Assembly (NCBI GenBank): GCA_014529385.2
Contig: CM043946.1
Coordinates: forward strand, 16,759,077 to 16,823,076
DNA: 64,000 nt
Reading direction: 5' to 3'
Origin: Adiantum capillus-veneris
Lineage: Eukaryota; Streptophyta; Polypodiopsida; Polypodiales; Pteridaceae
The position numbers and the translations under genes are program-made. Positions 34,618 to 46,600 of this stretch are shown one piece after another; within the stretch, counting starts at the first letter, position 1; the number at the start of each line of letters is the position of its first letter. The notes under the pieces are model-generated. The model worked only from the letters and a program-made list of their open reading frames with translations. It was not told where the DNA came from and did no database searches.

Positions 34618-35377
34618 TCAGTTTAAGGAGCTACAGTCAATACACAGATTTCCGCAGCTCTGGAAAACAGCCAAAAAGAGAGGTTTTTTTGTCATAACTC
34701 CCTCACCCGAACTCGGAATACAGTGATCCAGGAGTCTATCTTTATGTTTTTGGGCATTCCGAAGCCAACTCACACAAGCATAGGAGATTTACAGTTTTGC
34801 ACTCGGCAGTAGATTTACAGGTTATAGGTGAAGAATTCAGCATTTACACAGGTTTTGGAGAGCAACATAGAGCTTTTGCATCATGATATTGTGTTATCGA
34901 AGATTATGTTTGGTTGTTGTGGGTCCGTTATGGACAGCCGCCTATGTAAGAAAGGTTGTGGGAAGAAGTTGAGCCGGTTATATTGTTAGATTGAGTACTT
35001 TGTGGTTATGTATGGATATGCAGTTAATATATTTTGGAAAACTGCAGCCTTTGTGAGGGTCAAGTGAGGTTTTTTTGAAGCCTTGCCTGGGAGCTTTGGT
35101 ACCTTGGCAAGGTGGATTAGGTACTAGAGTGAACCATGGACTGGCCCTGCGAAAGACCTCATATGTCGTTTACGACTATGGGAAGAAGGTGGATGTATGG
35201 ATATGTGGTACATGACAGCGTATGGATTGCATTTGCATAGATGTCCATGTGGACATTCTTTTAGAGTATTTATGCATAGTATTGAGTCAGTCTGTGGCAA
35301 AGTGAGTCAGTGGGTTTTCCCTTGGCAGTGAGAGATTTTCTGTTAGTGTTTATGAGCACTCTGGTTGAGATTGTCAC

Positions 35378-36420
35378 TTGAGATATTGTCCAAATACAAA
35401 CGAAACTCTGCCGAAATTTTATCAAAATCCTTTGGAAGAAATTGAGAGAGTGAAGATGGCAAAAAGTTCAACTCAAGTCACACAAATTGTTAGAGAGAAG
35501 CTAACCAGAGAGAACTACAACATATGGTCTTACATGATGGAGAACTTTATCATGGACAAAGGTTTATGGGATTACATTACAGGTGAACAAGAATGTCCTG
35601 AGGTTGGTTTGGAACCAAACGGAGAGAATGTTGAAGCACATAAAACATGGCAAGCAGGAGTAGAAGCTTACAAGAAGTGGATCGAGAATTCAAGGAAAGT
35701 GATGCATTGGATTTCACTATGCATTAGTGACTTCTTTATACCACATGCGAAGAAGGCTCAATCTCCAAAGGAAGCATGGGAGATACTAGCAAGAATGAAC
35801 AACTCCAATACAGAACCACAAAAAGTTCACTTGAAGCAAAGGATACATTGTGTATGGTGAGGAAGTAGATCCATATCAGATTATGTGACAGAGATAAAGC
35901 AAATACAGGAAGATCTTGCGAGCATTAATGTTGAAGTTCCAGATGATGACTTAGTTTCAGTGACATTGAATGGTTTGGGACGGAATACAAGTCATTGGAT
36001 ACATCTATATCTGTTCGAGGACACATGCTTGATTTTGAGAGTTAGTAAACCTTTGTTTGCAAGAAGAGGTGAAGTTAGGCAAGTCAGGTCCTTCTACATC
36101 AAATAACAATTCCAGAGATCAGGTTTTTTACTCTAGAGGTCGTGGAAACAATACAGGTGGAAGAGGAAACTATGGTCGTGGAAACAATGCTGAAAGAGGT
36201 CAATGACAAAACCAACAAAGTCAAAGTTACAATGATTACACCCAAAGAGGCAGGGGGAGAGCCCGACCTCGTGGACGTGGAGGTGGAGGATTTGTACATC
36301 CTCAAAGAGATGGATATTGTAATAGATGTGGCATTTATGGTCACTTTGAAAGAGAATGTTACACAAGGCTAAATCAAAATCGTGATCGTGGTGGAAGAGG
36401 CCGAGGTTATGGCAGACATG
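35378..36420 (+). pseudogene. Element F: copia gag with zinc knuckle
   Basis: The gag N-terminus shows REKLTRENYNIWSYMMENF near 35490-35550 and continues through DLASINVEVPDDDLVSVTL near 35910-35965. A stop near 35860 and shifts near 36060-36140 divide it. A CCHC knuckle, CNRCGIYGHFEREC, is readable at about 36319-36360 within an Arg/Gly-rich region. The layout is a normal copia gag, close to intact apart from these breaks. Confidence 0.8.
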
Positions 36421-36517
36421 GAGGAAACTTTGTTGGATACAATACTCATGAGATCAAAATATATATGACAATAGATCGAGTGGACATTTATTTCCTATGT
36501 AGCATGTTGTTGGAAGC

Positions 36518-38001
36518 ATGGTGGAGCCACATCATACAGATGATTGGTATTTAGATAGTGGTGACACAAATCATATGACATATCATGGTGAATGGTTTGA
36601 CAGAAAAGAGAAATTAGAAGAGGATGAGTTTGTCGCTACAGGTGATGATACTATGCATCGGATTACTCATGTTGGTTCAGTTCCATTGCTAGAAAAAGAC
36701 GGGACATACAACACATTGGGAGATGTTCTATATGTGCCTTCAATCACAAAGAATTTAGCATCAGTTGGACAGATGACAGATCAAGGGTTGCAAGTCCGGT
36801 TTAATCGTTATGGCTGCTTCATAGAGGAGTTTCACAAAGGCAGACCAGGCAAGATATTTGCACGTGGAAGAAAGAAAGGTCGCTTGTTCTCATTGGAAGC
36901 TGGAGATCCATGTTTCAACACAGTGGTATGTATGCAAACAAATCAGCCACTCAAGATGATTGGGCAGAGTTATGGCATAAGAGGATTGGTCATGTCAATT
37001 TTAGAAGACTAAAGCATATGCAATCAAATCAAATTGTACGTGGATTACCAAAGTTTGGCAGATTGAATTTTGATAATGTTTGTGAAGCTTGTCAATTTGG
37101 AAAGAAATCTCGTTTGCCATTTTCAAAGAGGGGGAGAATTAACCAAAGTCCTTTGGAAATTGTTCATTCAGATATTTGGGGACCTTGTGATCATGCTACA
37201 CCAAATGGTTGTCAATATTTTATCACATTCACGGATGATTACAGTAGAATGACATGGGTTTACTTTCTAAAGGCAAAGTCAGAGGCATTTGAGGTATTCT
37301 TGAAGTTCAAAGTTATGGTTGAGAAAGAGAATGGTTGTCAAATTAAATGCCTATGTACAGATGGAGGGGGAGAGTACATGTCACATACTTTTGATGATTA
37401 CTTACATGAACAAGGCATAAGAAGACAGATTACTTGCAGAGACACACCACAACAAAATGGAGTTGCTGAGAGAAAGAATAGAGTCATAGCAGAGATTGCA
37501 AGAGCCATGATGAATGAGATGAATATACCATTAACATATTGGGCTGAAGCAGTTCATACAGCAGTACACATTATGAATCGAACACCAACAGCTGCCATTC
37601 ATGAAATTTCACCTTATGAGAGACTTTATGGGATCAAGCCAACAGTTTCCTACATGAAAGTTTTTGGATGTGTTTGCTATGTTCATGTGCCAAATGAAGC
37701 AAGAAAGAAGATGGAGCCAAAGGCAGTGATGTGTATACTCTTGGGCTACCCAGTTGAAAAGAAAGGTTACAAGTGCTATGATCCTATGACAAGACAAGTT
37801 TATGTCAATAGAGATGTCAGATTTTGTGAGCATGAACCATGGTATAAACCAAAGCCAGTGATGATAGAAGATGATTATGAAGAGCAAGAGAATGTGCGTC
37901 ATGTTGTTGATAAGCCAGGACCATCAACAAGAACTATTTCAGGACCACATATGGCAGAGGAGAGTACAGGAAGTGTCAACCCATGGAGTGGTCGTTTGTG
38001 A
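36518..38001 (+). pseudogene. Element F: copia protease and integrase
   Basis: The protease active site is in DDWYLDSGDTNHM near 36540-36575. The pre-integrase zinc module HKRIGHVNFRRL with CEACQFGKK follows near 36975-37110. The integrase core keeps all three acidic residues: HSDIWG near 37168, CTDGGGEYM near 37356-37380, and the Glu in PQQNGVAERKN near 37447-37480. The target-site region GYKCYDP is near 37770. One frame change at about 36910-37010 separates protease and integrase. Integrase is open for more than 360 codons, much better preserved than other parts. Confidence 0.87.
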
Positions 38002-38323
38002 GATAAGAAGCAAGATGAGAAAGGCAAGAAGAAAGTGGTTGAAGAGAGTTCTTGAGATGAAAGCTTCGATGAAGAGCATGGTTTACCACATTTGAGGAGA
38101 CCTGGTAGTAAGCATATTGAGAAATATGTACCCCCATATGCAAGAGTTGAAGAGAAGAGTGCATCACAGTTGAGAAGATTAGAGAGGATGCATTATCCAG
38201 TTGATAGATTGACATACAATGGTTACATGCGTACACATTATGCATACATGGTTTCACGTGTGCAACATGAAGAGCCTATATGTTTTCAAGAGGCAATTGA
38301 AAAATTAGAATGGGAGTCAGCTA
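38002..38323 (+). pseudogene. Element F: integrase-RT linker and first residues of the RT region
   Basis: This short open segment ends in EPICFQEAIEKLEWESAMD, the well-known start of copia RT (EP...EA...W..AM). The RT and RNase H that should follow are missing. The break falls at TATGGAT, which also occurs in the LTR (TTTGGAT), so a deletion by short homology is likely. Confidence 0.82.
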
Positions 38324-38471
38324 TGGATAATAGTTAAAAGAGAAGAGGCAAGTTGAATGGCTGCTGCTGCAGGGTAACGATTGTGTGTGTGTGTGTGTGT
38401 GTCTCGATGTGTGTTAGTGTGTGTGTGTGTAGTCTTCTTTCCTACCTTCTCCATCATCTGCGCACTCTACA
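38324..38471 (+). repeat. Element F 3' LTR, 5' end missing
   Basis: 148 bp match 34461-34602 (TGGATAATAG to CTCTACA). The first 83 bp of the LTR were lost with the RT-RNase H deletion. It holds a longer (GT)n run (38383-38402) than the 5' LTR. Confidence 0.87.
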
Positions 38472-38998
38472 CACTGCCACAGGTTTGATACCTATTGCGC
38501 AAACACTCAAGCCCTGCGAATGTTGGAAACACCAACCCCGGATACCTTCGAGTACTCGAAAAATGGACAAACATAGATAGTAATACGGTTTTGGTTTTTT
38601 CTGCATGCATAATTAACTGTGTTTTTTTAAAATAAAGCACATGCGCAAATGAGTAGAACACATAAGGCATCTGTATACGCAGTCACACACACAATAGGGA
38701 TAGGTTATTTCCATTTATTGTGCATATAGATTGGTGACAAAAGCTCTAATAATCACACACACGGTTGGGCAGTACAAGGATGTAGTTTCAAAAACATAGG
38801 AACACATATAGGAAGAAAAACAGATAAAAGATATGAACCACCATCAAGGCTAACACAACTAGAAATGTAAAACAGGGTTGGTCATGGCCATAAGTACGCA
38901 CAAGCGGTCTTATTGGAGTCCACATACATAGGTGGGTATAAAACCACATATATAAAAACACATATATAAATAGCACACTTGGAAAGTCTCACATACGC
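38472..38998 (+). repeat. PLE pLTR2, middle part
   Basis: Starts with the second CACTG duplication (38472-38476) and matches about 27867-28403 of pLTR1. It ends at the duplicated ACGC (38995-38998), where element D is inserted. Confidence 0.87.
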
Positions 38999-40022
38999 TG
39001 AGGCGGTCCGGGGCGGGCAACAAGAGAGGCGACCTCTAAACACCCCTCAAGGCTCCCGTGCTGCTCAATTGGGGCTGGGGCAACCACAAGCACAACAAAA
39101 CAACGAACCCACAACCAAACCCAAACAAGATAGGGGCACCACCTAGTTATGGTAGGCGAACTAGGACGCAAGAGAGATTTTGGCACAACCAAGAAGATGC
39201 ACCACACAACACACACAAGCAACCTCACACCAAGACACACATGAAATGGACCAAAGAGAGCTAGAGCAAAGGGGAGAGAGAGAGGAAAGGATCTTGCGTA
39301 ATACCTTATTTGTGACTTGCAAATGGAGATGGTTCGTTATGATGCTATCGTAGAACTTGTACAAAACTCAATGCTTAGTGATTGCTAATCATTGCCAAAA
39401 CACACACACACTGTCTTAGGGTGTGGGAGACCTCTCACCACAATACCCTCTTACAATGGACACAAAAGTGGCAATGAAAAAACACACTAAAACACTTTCT
39501 AAAATCCAGATCAACCGATAAAAACTCAAAATACACAAGTCACCTTGAATTCACCAAACCGTATTACACAAATGGAAGGACGAAGATTTGAACGTCGAAT
39601 CACGCCTTTGATGCACCAAACCTCGATTTATTGATGATGAAGGAGCATGTACAATAGTGGTTTTGAGATTTGTGGAACTCACGCTCTCTCACTTGCAATG
39701 TGTAGCTTGAAGGCTTCTCTCACACCAAGAGTGAAGCTCACAAGTGGTTGCTACACCTAAGTCTCTCCTCACGCATAGAGTGTTGGGGTGCTATGTGAGA
39801 TGTTGGAGGTTGTTTTACAAGAAGGAGAGGGGTCTATTTATAGGTTGGAGACCCCTCATTAAGATTATTGGAAATCCTAATTTACAAGCTAACAAATCAG
39901 GATTATGATTTTTTTTTAATATCAAAACATTGCGGGCCTTCTTTGTCTGCTTGAGTCATGGGTGTGGGCTCAAAAGAAAGCATTATTGATGGTAGATAAG
40001 GTGAAAGTAAGTTTTAAAGAAG

Positions 40023-40073
<51 letters not shown>

Positions 40074-41688
40074 AGAGTTACTATACATGTCTTGAGGTGA
40101 GGTGTCTTTTATGGTTAGGTCAATGCTATTTTGTGTTAGTATGTTAGTCGTTAGTAATCACTAGAAAGTTAATGTTACATTTACAATGGGTAGAGTGAGT
40201 TGATTTGATGAAGGAAGAGGGGTGAATTAAAAGAGAATCATTGAGATAGTGAAGCTTTGAAGAAGCTTGAACTCACTTGTGTAGGTTCTCAAAATGACTA
40301 TCGATCTTCTTCTTCGTCTTCTCTTCTTTATGCCACCGCCGCCATGGTTGATCACCACGATGAAAAGAGGATTTGTTGATGAAAAATCCTCAATTTGCAG
40401 AAGTTATCATGGTTAAGATGCTGAATTTTAGATATTTTTAGGAGAGGTAAATGAAATTGTAACATAGAAGCAATAGAGAGAGACATGGAGAGGGTGTATG
40501 TATGTAGAGGTTCATAAAAGAACTATAGGGATGAGAGAGAAGGGTAATGGTGAAGAGGGTGGGAGAAGCCATGGAAATTTCAGGTTTGAGTGAGGGAAGG
40601 AGAGGGAGGGATGTGTAAGAGTGAGTAGGTGTGTGGAAGGGTGAGAGAAGACTAAGGGCTACTTGTGAGAAAAGTGGGCAGACTGGGGTCCACTCAAAAA
40701 ATCATAGCTCACCGCTGGTAGCTCCAAAAATAATAAAAAAATTTGAGGTGATTAATCAGAGCGTGGGCTACATTTTCTCTTTTGGCCACCTCTCCAAATT
40801 CGGAGTGGAGATAGGTGCCAAAATTCTCACCAAAAAGCCTGTTTTTTATGCCTGCAAAAGTCTTTTAGTGGCCCCCTCCTTTGTTGAATTTATACAATGC
40901 ATCCAAGAGTGAGCCCCTCCTTTGTCATATTATAATATAAAGCATTCAAGTTGCCCTTGACCCATGCATGGAGGAGGATTATTGGTGAAATAAGAAATAT
41001 ATACATGGTGGGACTAGTGTATGGACTATTCATGGACTTTAGCTCAATGAGCACATGGTGTTAGAATAATGAGTAAAAATAATAATAAAAATATGGAGGA
41101 GTTATGGATATGGAAAGATATTGGAATCATATGATATGGTCCCTCCTTGAATTATTTTGGGTGAAAGAGGAAAAGGTATGCAAGTAAATAATATAATAAA
41201 AGTAACCAATGAATAGAAATCAATTTTTTGTTTTCACGAGAGTGAGGGTGAAAATGTGGGAGTGATTTGTATAAAGGAAAAATATGAGGTTAGAGTATGT
41301 ACATATTGGCAAAAAATATAATTATGGTGTAAGAGGATGAAAGAAGGTGTACATAGGTTTAATAAAACACACACCTAAGTAGAAATATTTTAAATAAAAT
41401 ACCAAAATAATTATAAAAAATCCCTATATTTAGGCCATATATACAATGAAATATTTACACACAAAGAGGCCATAATATACTTTTATTTTTTTATTTTTTT
41501 ATTTTTTTTGGCTCACCTAGCCCAGTGACTAGCTAGCTGAGGGTTTTTAAGAAGATATGGGAAAAGCCCCCTAACTCACACACGCCTATGTACAGTGAAA
41601 TGTTAGGGATAGCCATAGCGTTTGGGTGAATTTGGTAGGGTGAGGTAACTCACTGTGGTAATTACAAAGAGCCGAAAAACGGCTATCA
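38999..41688 (-). repeat. Element D 3' LTR
   Basis: This 2690-bp LTR starts TGATAGCC and ends GCCTCA on the minus strand. A minus-strand TATA box, TATAAATA, lies at 39842-39835. A (GA)n run is at 40024-40070, shorter than in the other LTR. No protein I recognise is encoded. Confidence 0.93.
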
Positions 41689-41703
41689 TTAGCCCTCCCC
41701 CTG
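41689..41703 (-). other. Element D polypurine tract
   Basis: The minus strand reads CAGGGGGAGGGCTAA directly before TGATAGCC of the 3' LTR, the expected plus-strand primer site. Confidence 0.82.
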
Positions 41704-41716
41704 GATGATGGTATAT

Positions 41717-43624
41717 TCATGTACCATCATAGAGCATCTTTTCCAAAGAGAGTGCTTCAGAGTCCTTGACAAGATCTTCATTGTTTGGCCCCTCAGAAGT
41801 TTGGCTAGAGTTACACTCATGCTTCATGTAACAATACTTACATGAGACAACGGCCTTTGGACAGATCCTTGGTAGATCCTTTGGTAGAAGGCGACTCAAA
41901 TAGGGCTTCAAGCGATACCCGTTTACTTTCCTGGAGTGCTCTTTACCATTCAAGTCCATAAGCTGATAGTAACTTGAATTGAAAAACTTCTTGACTATGT
42001 ATGGCCCTTGCCATCTAGTTTCAAACTTGGCATCAAAACGATTATCGAGTCGATTGTCATACCTTAGCACCAGATCTCCTTCATTGATGCCTTTGTCCTT
42101 TAGTTTCTTGTCAAGCTTCTCCTTCGCCTGCGTAGCTTTCCTCTTGTAGCACTCGTATGCTGCTTCTCTTTTCCACTCAAGCTCAGCTAAGGTAAGAAGT
42201 CGATCCATCCATGCTTCTTGATCATCTTGTGCTGATTTGCCATGAAGTCGCATTGTTGGAATGTTTAGTTCGATAGGCTGCAAAGCCTCTTGACCATAGA
42301 CCAAGTGAAATGGTGTGAACTCCGTGGCTTCCCTATATGTGGTTCGATATGCCCACAAGGCACCATCCAAGAAGTCATCCCATAATTTTGTCTTGTTTTG
42401 CACCATCTTTCTAATGATTCCTGCAATGACACCATTAGCCTTCTCCACCAAACCATTTGACTGTGGGTAGTATGGTGTGCTATGACGATGCAGAATGTGA
42501 AGTTCTTCACAGACTTCTGTGAGAAATCCCTTTCTAAACCCTGGACCATTATCAGAAACAATCTCCAAAGGCGTGACAAATCTACAACAAATGTGAGTGT
42601 AGACGAATTTGCTCACTGTCCTCTCATTTAACTTTGCCACACTTTGTGCTTCCACCCACCTAGTCATATAGTCTACAGCCTCTAGAATGTAGAGTTTACC
42701 ATTTTTTGTCCTAGGCAGAGGACCCATAGCATCAATGCCCCACTTTTCAAACGGTCCATTTGCAAGCACGATTTGCCTTGGACCATAAACCAATCTTCTA
42801 TTCCCATTTTCCTGACAATTGTGACAACTTTTACACCAATGTTGGACATCCACATGCAGACTTGGCCAAACATACCCCGCAAGCAAAATCTTCTTCACAG
42901 TTAATTCTTGGGCAAAATGACCACCACATGCTTCTTCATGCAAACCTTTTAGAATGGCTGGAATTTCCTCAATAGTTGGTACTCTTCTGCATACTTGATC
43001 CCTCCCTCTTTGATAGAGGGAGCCTTCTAGGAAGAGATATGTGCTTGCCTTCTTCATGAGTCTCCTCTTCTGAGCCTTCGTGAAGTCTTGTGGAAACTCG
43101 CCCTCCAAAATGTAGCTAATAATGGGAGTCAATGACTCCAATCCCTGGTATCTCGGTTGCTTGACAGTTGCTGCCACCATGATGACTTGCACTTCTTTAT
43201 TTACACATGCAACGGCTTGTTGTGCAAGTAAATCAGCATCATCATTTTGTTTCCTAGGAATATGATATAATTGCACCTCCTCAAATTGATTAAATAGCCT
43301 ACGGATGGTATGAACTTTTGTCCTTAAGCTTTCATTCTTGCATGCCCAAATGCCTAAAATCTGTTTAACAATGAGAAGTGCATCTCCTTTTACCATGAGA
43401 CGTTGTATCCCTTGGCCAATGCACATCTTCAAACCATGAAGTAGAGTGTCATATTCTGCTTCATTGTTGCTAGCTGAACTTGGTAGATTGAACTTCTCTT
43501 TCATGACCACCTCTCCACTTGGGTTGAGCAACACTAGCCCTCCCCCTGCTTTTCCTGTGGCTCGACGAAAAGCTCCATCAAAGAACAAGGTAAAAGCATT
43601 AGGAATACTTTTTGGTGGTGGCAA
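41717..43624 (-). CDS. Element D pol part 2: archaeal-type RNase H plus integrase
   Basis: 635 uninterrupted codons. Residues 11-135 form an archaeal-type RNase H with all four acidic residues (Asp16 in FFDGAF, Glu57 in NNEAEY, Asp81 in GDALL, Asp131 in DADLLA). The integrase zinc finger follows (GGHFAQELT with CKSCHNC). The core has Asp298 in KWGIDAMG, Asp358 in SDNG and Glu394 in NGLVEKANG, a DD(35)E spacing. A GPY/F module (WQGPYIVKK) and KPYLSR are near the C-terminus. The first codon given is TTG; there is no ATG upstream and the frame overlaps the end of the gag-pol frame by 91 bp in the -1 register. It is therefore probably expressed by frameshifting from pol part 1, unless a mutation split one frame. 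All catalytic residues are intact. Confidence 0.92.
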   Translation of the reverse strand: MPPPKSIPNAFTLFFDGAFRRATGKAGGGLVLLNPSGEVVMKEKFNLPSSASNNEAEYDTLLHGLKMCIGQGIQRLMVKGDALLIVKQILGIWACKNESLRTKVHTIRRLFNQFEEVQLYHIPRKQNDDADLLAQQAVACVNKEVQVIMVAATVKQPRYQGLESLTPIISYILEGEFPQDFTKAQKRRLMKKASTYLFLEGSLYQRGRDQVCRRVPTIEEIPAILKGLHEEACGGHFAQELTVKKILLAGYVWPSLHVDVQHWCKSCHNCQENGNRRLVYGPRQIVLANGPFEKWGIDAMGPLPRTKNGKLYILEAVDYMTRWVEAQSVAKLNERTVSKFVYTHICCRFVTPLEIVSDNGPGFRKGFLTEVCEELHILHRHSTPYYPQSNGLVEKANGVIAGIIRKMVQNKTKLWDDFLDGALWAYRTTYREATEFTPFHLVYGQEALQPIELNIPTMRLHGKSAQDDQEAWMDRLLTLAELEWKREAAYECYKRKATQAKEKLDKKLKDKGINEGDLVLRYDNRLDNRFDAKFETRWQGPYIVKKFFNSSYYQLMDLNGKEHSRKVNGYRLKPYLSRLLPKDLPRICPKAVVSCKYCYMKHECNSSQTSEGPNNEDLVKDSEALSLEKMLYDGT

Positions 43625-46600
43625 TGGTAGGTCTTTACTTCAGGCACCTTAATCTCCTTTTCGTGCACCCTATAAGTGAGAATCCCTGCCAATTGTGCAC
43701 GCACACTATCTTCTACCTTGAAAGAGTATTGAAACTCTTGCAACTCCATAATCCACATTGAGATCCTAGTACTAAGATTCATTTGAGATGACACCCAAGG
43801 GAACAAATTTTCTGCAGTGAGAATTACAAAAGGTTTTGGTAGCAGGTAGGATCTAAACTTTCTCACCGCAAACATGAGAGAAAGCATCATGAGTTCTGCT
43901 TCTGTGTAGTCTCTCTCCAAAGCATTCATGACCCTACTAGCAAAGTAGATGGGTCGCATCCTTGTACTGTGGGGATCTTGTTGTAGCAACACAGCACCAA
44001 TTGTTTCTTTCCCAGCACTAGAGCTAACAAAGATTGTGTACTCCCAACAAGGAGGCATGAGTGTTGGTAGCTCTGAAAAAATGACTTTAATGTTACAAAA
44101 GTACTCTTCAAGCTCATCAGACCATGCAAATTCTACTTGTTGTGTCAACTTTTGCAAAGGGTGAAGTAACTCCGAGGCTAAGTGAATGAAGCGTGACATA
44201 TACTTTACCTTTTGAATGAATGAGATGACCTCCTTAAGACTCTTGGGTGATGGTAGCTCAATAAGAGCCTTTGCCTTCGAAGGATCCACTTCAATGTCTT
44301 TGTAAGAAACTTTATGACCAAGCAAGATTACTTCATCCTCACCTATATGGCACTTGTCGGGGTTGAGTTGACCTCCCATGTCGTAGAGCTTCTTTAAACC
44401 TTCTTCTACCCTTTGTAGATGCAATGATTTTGAGCTATAAATACAGAAATCATCAATGAACACCCTAATTGACTTTCCAAAGAATGCTTGAAACACCATA
44501 TTCATGAAACATTGGAATGTTGCAGGAGCATTTGTCAGACCAAATGGCATGACTCTAAAAGCATAACATCCCCAAGGAGTGATAAAGGTTGTTTTCAATT
44601 GATCCTCCAGTGCAATCCCTATTTGAAAGTAACCTGAGTAACCATCGCACACAGTGTACTTCTCATGACCAGCTACCTCATTTAGTATCTCATCCTGGAA
44701 TGGGAGGGGAAAGTGATCTCTTTTTGTTGCCTCATTAAGTGGACGATAATCCACACACACCCTCCACTTGCCGTTTTTCTTAGGAGTGACAACAACGGGA
44801 GAGACCCACTCTGAATTCTCCACTGGATAAATGAAACCTGCTGCTAGAAGCTTTCTTACCTCCTTGAGTAAAGCCTGCTCCTTGATGACTCCTGGCCTTC
44901 GTAGCTTCTGAGCCTTAGGTGTGGCCTCTGGCTTCAACTCAATTTTGTGTTGAACAGCATCTACTCCACGCACATCGGTGTAGTCTTTAGCAAAAAGCCT
45001 AGGAAACTTCCTTAGCACACATTTGAACTCCTCTCTTTCATCCTTTGTAAGTGTTGTTGATAGCATACCTTCCAGCATCCCTTCATCTTGAACACCTTCG
45101 TTCTCTTGAGGACCTACCTCCTCCAAGCCTTGACAAGAGGTCTCTTGGTTTCTTGGCTTAAACCTTACCCCCATGACTTCGATGGAAGACTCCTCTTCAG
45201 TAATGCTGCCGCTACTTTCTTCTTCTGAAGTGCTATCGGTCCAACCTTCTTCCGTCTCACTTTGAGATGATTCTTCATGGAGCTCCTCTTGGCGTTGCTC
45301 CTTCATGTCAAATACAACCTTCTTATGATTGTCATTCCTGCAAATTAATTTCCCACTCTCCCAATCCTGTAAAGCTCGCATTTTCATTAGCCATGGTCTT
45401 CCTAGGATAAATGGATAACCACTTCCCTTGGTCGACATAACATAAAAATCCACCGCTTTCTTAATGCCAAAGGCCTCTACAAAGACATTTTTACAAATGC
45501 CTACACACCTAGCCTTGCTATTGTTTGCCATCTTGACTTTGATTTCAGGTGTCTCCTGGATGTGCATGCCTAGTCTTTGCATGAGTCCCTCTGTCATGAT
45601 GCAAATTTGTGCACCCCCATCCACTAGACCTTTCCTAACCAATCTTCCTTTGATGTAACAGTCTAGCACCGGTGTAATGTCCTCATTCATTTCAGCTTGT
45701 GCAATTTTTACAACAGGCACACTCTCTTTTACCTTTCTCCTAGTGCGAACTGCCCTTGTTAAATCCCTCCTAACTTGTGGAAATAATGCAAGAAATTGAG
45801 GCCATGAAATATCAGGACCCTTACCTCTCATGTCTTCCAACAAGTTGTACGGAGCCATACCATGTCCAAGAGGGAAGTCTTGGAGGTTGATATGACGTCG
45901 AGTCCTCTTGGTTTCCTTGGTTTCCTTTGCCTTCTTGCCTCGTCCATGGTCACTCTGTGATGTGACTCCTTCTTTCTCTTTACCTTTTCCTCGGCCACGC
46001 TTAATTCCATTGGCTTCCATGTCAACCTCATTTGAATTTGTCACCTCTACCACATGCACATTTGGATCTGGCAAAGGTGGAACTCCTTCTACCCCTTGTG
46101 GAGGCGGTCTTGGTCCATTTGGCCTTTGTAGAAGCCTTGGTTGTTGACCAGTTCCTTCACCTGCATTCATCAATGGGTAATTCAAGTTAGGTCTCCCTGG
46201 CTCTCCACGGGGCCAAGGACAATTATACATCCCATGTCCAGACTCTCCGCAATTCCAACATTGCAAGACTCTCCTAGGTCGTGGATCTCGCTCTTCAGAC
46301 TTCTTTGCTTGTCCCTTTGGACCTATAGCTTGTGCAAGGTGAATTGACAGGCTGCTTAAAGATTCGTTTAACTTCTCAATTACTTTCGCCGTTACCTCAG
46401 GAAGCTCCCTCGATGTTGATGCTTGTGACTTACCTTTGGGTCTAAGACCTTCTATTGGAACCTCTCCCCTTAAGCACTTGAGTTTCCTATACTTCTCAGC
46501 AGCCCTAGTTTCAGCTGCATCAAAAGTAGCAGGTGCACCCGCCTCAACTTTTACCTTAAGGTCAGGAAAGAGTCCGGCTATGAACCTCTCCTTCTTTAAA

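Larger units (their letters stand above)
34378..38471 (+). mobile_element. Element F: Ty1/copia retrotransposon with RT-RNase H deleted
   Basis: This insertion in pLTR2 is flanked by a perfect 5-bp duplication, CACTG (34373-34377 and 38472-38476). It has a 225-bp 5' LTR, an initiator-tRNA-Met primer site, gag, zinc knuckle, protease and a nearly intact integrase. At the very start of the RT region the sequence jumps into the middle of the 3' LTR. The element cannot move by itself. The equivalent site in pLTR1 is empty. Confidence 0.9.

Noticed and set aside
43560-43624. Canonical -1 slippery heptamer (X XXY YYZ) in the D overlap
   Set aside because: The A5 run is present but the codons in the gag-pol frame (CAA AAA) do not give the required heptamer, so only a weak frameshift site can be proposed.
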